From Salvelinus alpinus (taxonomy: Eukaryota; Chordata; Actinopteri; Salmoniformes; Salmonidae), in contig NC_092094.1 in the NCBI RefSeq assembly GCF_045679555.1, positions 12,471,612 through 12,535,611 of the forward strand: DNA of 64,000 nt. The letters run 5' to 3'. This document shows, piece by piece, positions 46,311-59,680 of this stretch. The translations under genes and the position numbers were made by a program. The stretch's first letter is position 1. Each line of letters begins with the position of its first letter. Under the pieces are notes generated by a model. It was not told the origin of the DNA. It ran no database searches and saw only the letters and a list, made by a program, of their open reading frames with translations.

Positions 46311-48671
46311 TTATTGCACCTGTCTTAACACCACAGCTAAGCTACAGTATGGACCCAGGTGGAAATATTTCCTCCCTAATAATTCTGTTTTGTAATAGTT
46401 ATATTCCCACATATTTTGTTTTACACACAGACGAATAAAACAACATCATTAGATATTTACCAGGAACCTGCTGGGAATAGTATTAATTAAGTGTAATAAA
46501 TGGTCATGAATATTACTTGTAACTTTATCTTTTCAACTCAAATCAATACAAATACAGCTTAATTTCTTATTCTAAGCCTATAACATAGTTGTAAACAATG
46601 GTCAACATTTAAGAGTGATGCTTGAATTATAGAACCAAAGATATGAAGAGAATTTCCTGTAACCATATTTTTTTTAAACTACAGTATAACATATTTGTAA
46701 ACAATTCTAAAAATTCAAAACAACATTTTAATCATATACAGCATAGAACGACATACAGTATAATTTTATTTTAATGGGGATCGACCATAGATATGTAGAC
46801 TACTGTACACCCAACCCGATTGGAACGGTGACATCTTCTGTAGCCTACATCCACCTCTGTGGTCCCTTTCTCTTCCTGTTTGATTCCTTCCTTCCTGTGA
46901 GAGAGATGTGGTCGAGGGAAAATAAATCATCCCCCCCATCCCTGATACCTCCACCTTAATTTATCTTTAACTCCTCTACCCAGCCTGGAGAGGAGAGGCG
47001 AGACAGAAGTGGGTCAGAGGCTGCTGGGCTGGCTGGCTGCAGAACTAAGTTTGGCATCATAACCTTATGTTACAGTAGCTCGCTCCGTGAGAAATCACAA
47101 CCACTCACAGAGCAAAAAACTGAGAAGTAAGCCTGGGTTGTATTATAACCAAGCATACAGGTGAAGGAAGTTCATGTCTGTCTAGCTGCTCAAAGAAAGA
47201 CACACAGCTAAATGTGTTGTTTCCCCATTCTTCTATTGTTCTATTCAGTTGTGCCTATAATCACGACATTGTGGCCCTTGTCAACCACACAAATATATAG
47301 AAGTCAATGGATTTGTCTAGAGATATTAGGGTACAGAAGCCCATTCTATACACAACTTAACTGTTATTTATTCAAAAAGTACATGGTACCTCCACAGTAA
47401 TAACAAATTCATTGCATTTTTGTACTCTGAAATGTGAAATGAGGTGCAGCAATTTACAGCGTGGGATTAGTCTTATTTGTTATTTTCTTTTTCAGACAGC
47501 TTGCTAGACCAATCAAACAATTTACATAACAGTCAAATAAAATGTTATTGGTCGCATACACATATTTAGCAGATGTTATTGCGGGTGTAGTAAAATGCTG
47601 CTTTCAACACAGAATTGCAAATGTATTCATGTCTATAAATTAAAAATCTCTGTGGAAGATAGTTTTTTCCAAGTGAAGTGCAAATTCACTGTAGTGCACT
47701 ACTTTTGACTAGGGCGCTGCTCAAAAGTAGTGCACTAAGCTACTGTCGAAAGTGGTGCACTATACAGGAAACAGGATTTCAGAAGTAACCCAAGTCAGAT
47801 AATCAAGATGCTCTCGTGTTCCCTGGACAGTAGTACTGCAATCTCCCTCTGATTGGTACCACGTGAAGAAGCAGACGTGACACTCCCATTCCCTTTTCAG
47901 CAGGAAATATAGCATGTAGCAGTGTCATTAGAAAGAAACGTCCATGGTACATACCGCCTCTGTCCTAGATTGCAATTGCATGTCTTCTTCTCGTGTTGGG
48001 AGGATGGAGACGACAGTGCATGTCTACACTGCTACTACATTTGGCTGTGGCTCCAAATATTATCTAACCTGTAGTACAGATGAAATAATATTATCTGTAT
48101 GTTGATGTATCTGTTGCCTGCAACATATTTGACTGTGTTTGTCATCATATAGCTAGTGTGCAAACAACAACCAAGAGCTTATTGAACGGGTCGTAGCGAG
48201 TGACTTCACCGCCCTGAAAAGACTAACTTCTGCCACCCAGTGGGCGTTGCGTCACATTACAGTATATTTCAACTGGGACCTCATCAACATCAAACTAAAC
48301 ATCAAACCCAAACCACTTCATTTGATGTGTAGTTGTAATGTAAATGTATGGAGTCCACTCAGATAATAATGGAAGTATATTAGCATTTTCTTTTTCTACG
48401 TTTGAAAAAGCTTTCAACAGAAAATGTCAAATGTCATACGTGTAAATAATATATAAGCATATCCCAGAATGTCTAATTAGTGGAATGGAAATGCAGTTAC
48501 TCTCCATGCTCTGTGACATCTATTAACACTGTAGACTTGTGCTTGTGCAAAATTGTCCTGGAAGAAGCCATTTTTGTCAAACTACTTTTTATGAACCTGA
48601 TTATACTACGTTTCATAAGGTCACATAGGCAACTGCACAGGGAAGTCAAAAGGCAGAATTCATTTATTTAG
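46311..48671. other. Intergenic DNA, LINE tail at 47535-47620
   Basis: A short reverse-oriented LINE 3' tail lies at 47535-47620 (CAAATAAAATGTTATTGGTC ... GCAGATGTTATTGCGGGTG). No gene is supported. This would be the interval between the actin 3' end and the SHANK promoter. Confidence 0.5.
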
Positions 48672-48760
48672 CAATATCAAATCAAATTTTATTGGTCACA
48701 TACACGTGTTTAGCAGATGTTATTGCGGGTGTAGGGAAATGCTTGTAAATATCCTGATAG
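48672..48760 (-). mobile_element. LINE tail downstream of actin, carrying a poly(A) signal
   Basis: AATCAAATCAAATTTTATTG, then CAGATGTTATTGCGGGTGTAG, is the reverse-oriented 3' end of the common salmonid LINE. On the minus strand it supplies AATAAA at 48693-48688, about 205 bp past the actin stop. A second AATAAA is at 48668-48663, just outside it. No earlier AATAAA or ATTAAA occurs between the stop and this tail. Confidence 0.75.
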
Positions 48761-48898
48761 TCCGATGACCCATAATACAGATTGCACAAATAGTAAACAA
48801 ATACAATGGGTCGTTTGTGGGGATTAGAGACACATGAGAAAAACAGAGAGCAATGATTTTAGGGCAGGAAGAGAGTCGAGATAGGAGGAAAGGGTAAT

Positions 48899-52023
<3,125 letters not shown>

Positions 52024-52032
52024 TTACTGTAG

Positions 52033-52095
52033 GCCTACACACACACGCACACACACACACGCACACACACACACACACAGACACACACACACCAA
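52033..52095. repeat. (CA)n microsatellite in actin 5' UTR intron
   Basis: CA repeat just upstream (gene sense) of the acceptor at 52027-52032. On the gene strand it is a TG/GT tract ending before GCCTACAG, so it forms part of the sequence leading into the acceptor. Confidence 0.85.
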
Positions 52096-52644
52096 ATAGA
52101 CCAGTTGTCAGGTGTGTCAGAGTGCAATGTGTTTCACACATGGCATATGGTAGTAACAAAACAAGGTATTACCGCATTAAAGAGTATACTTTTTAGCCAG
52201 TAGTTCTAAAAGTAGCGCTCACGAGTGGTCCCTGAAAATTGCATACTACGTCACATATGTGCAGATATGTGCACCATGTCATTGCTCTCTCTCTCTCTGT
52301 CTGCTGTGCGTGCATGATGTGACTCTTGCTAGCTGTCACTCAAGTGGCGAGGGACTGAAGCTCATTGGTTTAAATTTAATTACTAGGTTGCTGGCTCACA
52401 TGGGGGAAAATGTAGGGAAAATGGAGAAGCACAGCTTCCAGAAAAACAGTCGCTTTCAAACTAGGGATTTTGTGGCTAATTGATGTAAAACAGTAATTCT
52501 GCTCATAGATTATGCATGTATGAACTATACATTGACACATCCAGCCCAAAGCGGGAGGTTTAAAAAAGGCTTAATAGTTGCCAAAGTTCCGGAACATGTC
52601 TTTAACAGTAGCTGCCCTTCCCATTGTGGTCTCATTCTGTAGCA

Positions 52645-52844
<200 letters not shown>

Positions 52845-53417
52845 TCTTATTGCTGTTCTCATATGCCATGCTGGACACAACTCACTTTTAGTTGACTGAC
52901 CAAGGATTTGACTGACTAACTGTTATGTTATTGTAATGTACAAAACAGAGGACAGTGTTACATTTTCATCGCTTTAAGTGCTTAAAAGGTATTTCTGTGT
53001 TGGTCCTAACCAACAGCCTAAAACACAGTCAAAAGAAGTTCTTAAAAATATATTAAAGCAAGGACTTGTATTGTGTTTCCTATCCACATTAGCAGTGTGG
53101 TTGTGAGATCACTTATATATTAACATCATCTGTCAGAAAATGCTTGAATGGCTCTTTTTCTCTTATATTTGGTATTTGGTATTTGATTAATAAGATCCCC
53201 AGTAGCTGTTGCAAAATGTGTTTAAGTATAAATGATACGTACAGATTACATAGTCATGTGTGGTAATTATGATAAAGCCACTGATCGTAAGTCGCTATGG
53301 ATGAGAGAATAGCGTCTCCCAAATGACTAGCGTAAATGTAATACTATGAGATAAATTACTATTACGGTAATCCGATAATCCCATTGAAACAGAGAATTGC
53401 ATGTGTGCAGGACTTAC

Positions 53418-53801
53418 CCTGGAGAGCTGGACAGGAGGTGAGGTGTTACAGTCCCTTGAAAGAGAGAGAGACGAGAGGAGAGTGCGCCTGACTCACCTGC
53501 TCTCTGAATTTAAATAGGAATACGCAGGACCCATGCCATCACATACCTTCAAAACCTCAGGCCTTTTTAGGAGACATTGTCACCCTTACAAACCAATGCG
53601 GAACTGAAAAGCACAAACACACGCACACATACATGCACATACACATACACACACACGTGCACACACACTCACTCAAGAGTCTCATTTGGCCTCTGATAAT
53701 TTATAGCTGGTTGGCGGAGCCCTGGTCTATAGTTGGACAACTGGAAGACAGGTTGATGATGCGTCTGCAGAGAAAGGCATGTTGGAGGCCACTATAAATA
53801 A
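53418..53801 (-). promoter_or_regulatory. Muscle actin promoter and non-coding first exon
   Basis: On the minus strand, a first exon of about 65 bp ends TCCAGG before GTAAGT (53417-53412). The second exon starts at 52026, 15 bases before the ATG. TATTTAAA at 53516-53509 is a TATA box about 30 bp before the inferred start near 53480. CCTTTTTAGG at 53571-53562 is a perfect CArG box (SRF site). CTATAAATAA at 53792-53801 (plus strand) matches MEF2, and CAACTG at 53738-53743 is an E-box. This set fits a muscle-specific actin promoter. Confidence 0.75.
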
Positions 53802-54078
53802 GGTCTGGTGCATCAGTCATAATGGAGATATGGCCTTTGTCTGTCTGTCTGTATGTCTGTCTGTAATTCAGACACAGTGTTACAGCCAACCAACCAGAGA
53901 CAAGTGACAACGCAAAGCCTTTATGGAACCCCCGCCAGGCCTTCAAAGGACGTTTCAGAGACTCAGTAGCAATGGGAGTGGACAATAGTCATATAAAGAC
54001 ATACAATGACAAGATTGTTTTAACCAATATAAATGTAGGACATACTTTAACAAACCAAAATAAAGATCTATGGTGACT
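53802..54078. other. Actin upstream flank, short CTGT repeats
   Basis: A short TGTCTGTCTGTATGTCTGTC repeat lies at 53835-53865. No gene is seen. Confidence 0.5.
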
Positions 54079-54640
54079 GTGTAACCGATGTGAAATGGCT
54101 AGCTAGTTAGTGGTGCGCGTTAGTAGCGTTGAATCGGAGACCTCACTCACTCTGAGACCTTGAAGCGGTTGTATCCCTTGCTTTTATGGAGCGATGGTTG
54201 TTGATGTGTTCAGAGGGTTCCTGGTTCGATCCCAGGTTGGGCCAAGAAGAGGGGACGGGATCAACACTGTAATATTAATGTTATTGATCCGGAACACTCA
54301 GTTAGGATCTGTCCAGCTGCTAGGATTGCTGCTGTGGAGGAGAAAGTCAAAGGGGGGTGAGTGTAACCTATGTGAAATGCATAGCTAGTTGGCGGTGCAC
54401 GCTAGTAGTGGTCAAAAGGTGACGTCCCTCACTCTGAGACATTGAAGTGGTTGTTTCCCTTGCTTTTATGGAGCGATGGTTGTTGATGTGTTCAGAGGGT
54501 CCCTGTTTCGAGTCCAGGTTGGAACAAGGAGAGGGAAGGAAGCAACACAGTTACAACTGCTCAGTGTTCAATGACCAGAGAATGTGTCCCTCATGCTTGG
54601 GCTTGATTCCTTCCAATGAAGTTAATTGAATTATGTCATG
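54079..54640 (+). mobile_element. Two tandem tRNA-derived SINE copies
   Basis: Copy 1 begins TGTGTAACCGATGTGAAATG at 54079, with A-box-like TGGCTAGCTAGTTAGTGG and B-box GGTTCGATCCC near 54221. Copy 2 begins GTGTAACCTATGTGAAATG at about 54361, with GTTTCGAGTCC near 54505. Both share TTTTATGGAGCGATGGTTG. They are the same family in direct orientation, about 280 bp apart. Confidence 0.75.
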
Positions 54641-55344
54641 TCAATGAGGGAAATTGGAATTTCAATTTACTGTCTGAATTAATCCCAACCCTGATGTTCC
54701 TACAGTAAAATGATTGTCCTCATAGCCTGTCAATGAAGTAAGTCTTTACACAGTGGTGAACCACAGTGACAACAGACTCTATTCCATACTGACCCTCGTT
54801 GACCACAGCTACTGTAACCTGGTTACCAGGTCTCATATTAACCACAGACCAGAGGAAGTTGTTCAGAAGGAGATTACCAAAAAAGGAAGTGATGGTTTGA
54901 ATGGTGTTGAAGGAGAGGCGTCCACAGCACTTCTACTGAAGAGGGTGGTTGAAACATCCCTAGATGCCCTCCAGTGGCTATTCAATTACTGACAAGAAGA
55001 CAAGATTCAGAATCAGATGATAGTCTGTCTTTCCAGCCATACACATGGAACAGTAGCCTATTTCACCCACAGTCGACATGGTTGCTGTTGGAAGAAGAGA
55101 CTATTCAAATTATAACAAGTAAAGGGAGGAATTCTGATCTTTATCCACTAATTGGTCTTTTGATAGATCAGATCACCTCTTTGCCAATAATTGGGTAAAA
55201 TATCAGAATTGGGCTGCTTGTGTAAACGCAGCTATTAAGTCACACTAACACACCAACTAATAGGTTGGCATAGGATAAGACTGTTAGCGTAGCAAGGTCA
55301 TTAAATGATGCTGCAGTTAAGTAGTAAGGTTCATGTTATTTTAG
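54641..55344. other. Unassigned sequence with two short plus-strand ORFs
   Basis: ORFs at 54753-54992 (79 codons, with RPEEVVQKEITKKGSDGLNG) and 54974-55198 (74 codons) overlap by a few bases in different frames. They resemble broken coding sequence rather than random AT-rich DNA, but I recognise no family. They might be a transposon relic. Confidence 0.25.
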
Positions 55345-57490
55345 AATTAAATCAAATCAAATGTTATTAGTCAAATGCTTCGTAGACTAACAGTGAAATG
55401 CTTATGGGTTGTTTTCAAAAGATGCAGATTTAAAGATACAGATGTTTATTTTATATAATAGAAATAGGGATACGAGGAAAAAATACACAGTGAATAATAA
55501 ATAACAATAAGGAGTAAACAATAACATGGCTATATACAGGGAGTACCAGTACTGAGTCGTTGTTCAGGGGTACGAGGTAATAACATGGCTATATACAGGG
55601 AGTACCAGTACTGAGTCGTTGTTCAGGGGTATGAGGTAATAACATGGCTATATACAGGGAGTACCAGTACTGAGTCGTTGTTCAGGGGTATGAGGTAATA
55701 ACATGGCTATATACAGGGAGTACCAGTACTGAGTCAATATGCAGAGGTATGAGATAATAACATGGCTATATACAGGGAGTACCAGTACTGAGTCGTTGTT
55801 CAGGGGTATGAGGTAATAACATGGCTATATACAGGGAGTACCAGTACTGAGTCGTTGTTCAGGGGTACGAGGTAATAACATGGCTATATACAGGGAGTAC
55901 CAGTACTGAGTCGTTGTTCAGGGGTATGAGGTAATAACATGGCTATATACAGGGAGTACCAGTACTGAGTCGTTGTTCAGGTGTACGAGGTAATAACATG
56001 GCTATATACAGGGAGTACCAGTACTGAGTCGTTGTTCAGGGGTATGAGGTAATAACATGGCTATATACAGGGAGTACCAGTACTGAGTCGTTGTTCAGGG
56101 GTATGAGGTAATAACATGGCTATATACAGGGAGTACCAGTACTGAGTCGTTGTTCAGGGGTATGAGGTAATAACATGGCTATATACAGGGAGTACCAGTA
56201 CTGAGTCAATATGCAGAGGTATGAGGTAATAACATGGCTATATACAGGGAGTACCAGTACTGAGTCGTTGTTCAGGGGTATGAGATAATAACATGGCTAT
56301 ATACAGGGAGTACCAGTACTGAGTCAATGTGCAGAGGTACGAGGTAATAACATGGCTATATACAGGGAGTACCAGTACTGAGTCAATGTGCAGGGGTATG
56401 AGGTAATAACATGGCTATATACAGGGAGTACCAGTACTGAGTCAATGTGCAGGGGTATGAGGTAATAACATGGCTATATACAGGGAGTACCAGTACTGAG
56501 TCAATGTGCAGAGGTACGAGGTAATAACATGGCTATATACAGGGAGTACCAGTACTGAGTCAATGTGCAGGGGTATGAGGTAATAACATGGCTATATACA
56601 GGGAGTACCAGTACTGAGTCAATGTGCAGGGGTATGAGGTAATAACATGGCTATATACAGGGAGTACCAGTACTGAGTCAATGTGCAGAGGTATGAGGTA
56701 ATAACATGGCTATATACAGGGAGTACCAGTACTGAGTCAATGTGCAGGGGTATGAGGTAATAACATGGCTGTATACAGGGAGTACCAGTACTGAGTCAAT
56801 ATGCAGAGGTATGAGATATTAACATGGCTATATACAGGGACTACCAGTACTGAGTCGTTGTTCAGGGGTACGAGGTAATAACATGGCTATATACAGGGAG
56901 TACCAGTACTGAGTTAATGTGCAGGGGTACGAGGTAATAACATGGCTAATTACAGGGAGTACCAGTACTGAGTCAATATGCAGGGGTACGAGGTAATAAC
57001 ATGGCTATATGCAGGGAGTACCAGTATTGAGTCTTGTTTACCAGTCTTGTTTAGCAGTCTTATGGCTTGGGGGTAGAAGCTGTTCAGGTTCCTGTTGGTT
57101 ACAGACTTGATGCACTGGTACCGCTTGCCTTGCGGTAGCAGAGAGAACAGTCTATGGCTTGAGTGGCTGGAGTCTTTGACAATATTAGGGGGCTTCCTCA
57201 GACACCGTCTGCTATAAAGCTCTCATGCTCTCAATGGTGCAGCTGTAAAACATTTTGAGGATCTGAGGGCCCACGCCAAATCTTTTCAGCGTCTTGAGGA
57301 GGAAGAGGTGATGTCGTGCCCTCTTCACAACTGTGTAGGTGTATGTGGACCATGTTAATTCCTTAGTGATGTGTACACCGAGGAACCTAAAGCTCTCGAC
57401 CCACTCCACTACAGACCCATCGATGGGGTTGGGGGCGTGCTCGGCACTCCATTTCTTCTTGTCGTCAGCAAACTTGAAGGCCAGAAAATG
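55345..57490 (-). mobile_element. LINE D (same family as LINE C), 3' part
   Basis: On the minus strand a coding remnant at 57212-57409 (FRFLGVHITKELTWS ... FYSCTIES) is the C-terminal RT-associated region. The 3' UTR runs through 57000-57200 and the minisatellite to the tail at about 55345 (AAATCAAATCAAATGTTATT). The minisatellite sits where this LINE's 3' UTR normally has a single copy of the unit. Confidence 0.82.
55515..57020. repeat. 59-bp minisatellite grown from LINE D 3' UTR
   Basis: About 25 copies of a 59-bp unit (core CTATATACAGGGAGTACCAG then TACTGAGTC). Left copies mostly read GTCGTTGTTCAGGGGTA; right copies mostly GTCAATGTGCAGGGGTA. This marks two expansion blocks with a mixed zone at 56200-56340. 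On the minus strand the core is CTGGTACTCCCTGTATATAG, the same core as in the 7422-8762 array. Confidence 0.95.
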
Positions 57491-57539
57491 TGATCAAGCC
57501 AAAGTAATAACACTTTAGGATTATTTGTGTCAGTGTCTT

Positions 57540-57683
57540 TGGCAGCCAGGGGTGGTGGAGGAGAGGAGGAGGAGAGGAAGAGGAGAGGAGGAGGAGGTTA
57601 TGTGAGCTTATGGAATGTCTTTTAACTCTGTCCTTCGCTAATCTTACAGCCTCATTGACCCCCTTACTTTAGTTTATATTACA
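57540..57683. other. Purine-rich stretch and spacer
   Basis: GGTGGTGGAGGAGAGGAGGA-type purine-rich sequence runs at 57550-57600, then an unassigned spacer. Confidence 0.6.
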
Positions 57684-57831
57684 TGACTGAACTGCTTTAC
57701 TGCACAGCTGGTCACAAATCAACTGAACTGCTTTACTGCACAGCTGGTCACAAATCAACTGAACTGCTTTACTGCACAGCTGGTCACAAATCAACTGAAC
57801 TGCTTTACTGCACAGCTGGTCACAAATCAAC
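57684..57831. repeat. 36-bp tandem repeat, four copies
   Basis: Unit AACTGAACTGCTTTACTGCA plus CAGCTGGTCACAAATC, four nearly identical copies. 36 is a multiple of 3, so the minus strand gives a 12-residue repeat (LICDQLCSKAVQ), which is an artefact. Confidence 0.95.
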
Positions 57832-57860
57832 TGGATGAACATGAGCTCGAACACTGCTAA

Positions 57861-58106
57861 ACCTGCAGCCCAACAGCAGTTTGCTATGTTAACTGGATAA
57901 ACCTGCAGCCCAACAGCAGTTTGCTATGTTAACTGGATATACCTGCAGCCCAACAGCAGTTTGCTATGTTAACTGGATAAACCTGCAGCCCAACAGCAGT
58001 TTGCTACGTTAACTGGATAAACCTGCAGCCCAACAGCAGTTTGCTATGTTAACTGGATAAACCTGCAGCCCAACAGCAGTTTGCTATGTTAACTGGATAA
58101 ACCTGC
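57861..58106. repeat. 40-bp tandem repeat, six copies
   Basis: Units start ACCTGCAGCC at 57861, 57901, 57941, 57981, 58021 and 58061, exactly 40 bp apart, with one or two substitutions. Confidence 0.95.
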
Positions 58107-58139
58107 ATCAGAGAGGTGCAGAGGGTTGCCTTAATCAAC

Positions 58140-58290
58140 ATCCACGTCTTCGGCACCCGGGGAACAGTGGGTTAACTGCCTTGCTCAGGGGCAGAACGAC
58201 AGTTTTTTACCTTGTCAGCACGGGGATTCGATCCAGCAACCTTACTGTTACTGGCCCAACGCTCTAACCACTAGGCTACCTGCCGCCCCA
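58140..58290 (-). mobile_element. HpaI-type SINE
   Basis: Reverse-oriented: GGGTTAACTGCCTTGCTCAG, then GGGGATTCGATCCAGCAACC (B box), then GGCCCAACGCTCTAACCACT and AGGCTACCTGCCGCC at the tRNA-like start. It is well preserved. Confidence 0.9.
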
Positions 58291-58709
58291 GAAGTTGGAT
58301 CAGATAGACAAACGGACAAACTCAGTCTGAGAACCACTTTAAACCCAGAAACCCAGATACAGACACAACGTTTTAACGCCACAAAAGTAGAAGCATAAAT
58401 GTTTTGCATTGTCTTCCTTACAGAAGCTCTAATATTAGATTATTTTGACCTGGAGGTTGTTAGCCTCATAAACCAGACTAACCTCTAACCTCACCATTGT
58501 TTTATATCAGGCTAGGAGATCATTACCTCGTTCATGACTTTCTTACTCAGTGCCCATTGGACATAAAGCATATAAAGAAGTACATAAAGCCTTGACCTCT
58601 TGTATTAGAGTGTGACAACTGGCCACATGCGATGCATGGTATTTGTTTATGGTTAGGGGTCTGGGGTGTGTTTTGACCTTGTAAACTGGGCCTTCATGTT
58701 GGTGCCCTG
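58291..58709. other. Non-coding, nothing recognised
   Basis: No gene, RNA or repeat that I can support. Confidence 0.4.
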
Positions 58710-59401
<692 letters not shown>

Positions 59402-59571
59402 ACTGTACCAGTCAAAAGTTTGGACACACCTACTCATTCAAGGGTTTTTCTTTATTTTTACTATTTTATATTGTAGAATAATAGTGAAGACATCAAAACT
59501 ATGAAATAACATATATGGAATCATGTAGTAAACAAAAAAAAAATTAACAAATCAAAATGTCTTTTATATTT
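59402..59571. mobile_element. Tc1 end fragment, same family as transposon 4
   Basis: ACTGTACCAGTCAAAAGTTT at the left through AACATATATGGAATCATGTA to about 59571 matches the terminal repeat at both ends of the element at 38574-45348. It is truncated where the LTR sequence starts at 59572. Confidence 0.85.
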
Positions 59572-59680
59572 GTAACGATTGTCGTCTGGAGAAGGAGAAG
59601 AGGACCAAGGTGCAGCGTGGTAAGTATTCATAAATACGTTACTTTAATAAATATGAACACTAACAAAACAACAACACGAC
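59572..59680 (-). mobile_element. Truncated antisense LTR fragment
   Basis: TGTAACGATTGTCGTCTGGA through AAGGTGCAGCGTGGTAAGT is the reverse complement of the end of the LTR at 59681-60044. It directly abuts that LTR head to head, which means one LTR element inserted into, or recombined with, another. Confidence 0.8.

Noticed and set aside
54753..55198. Two overlapping plus-strand ORFs that could be a small gene
   Set aside because: No family recognised, no start context, and the frame breaks between them. A transposon relic is as likely.
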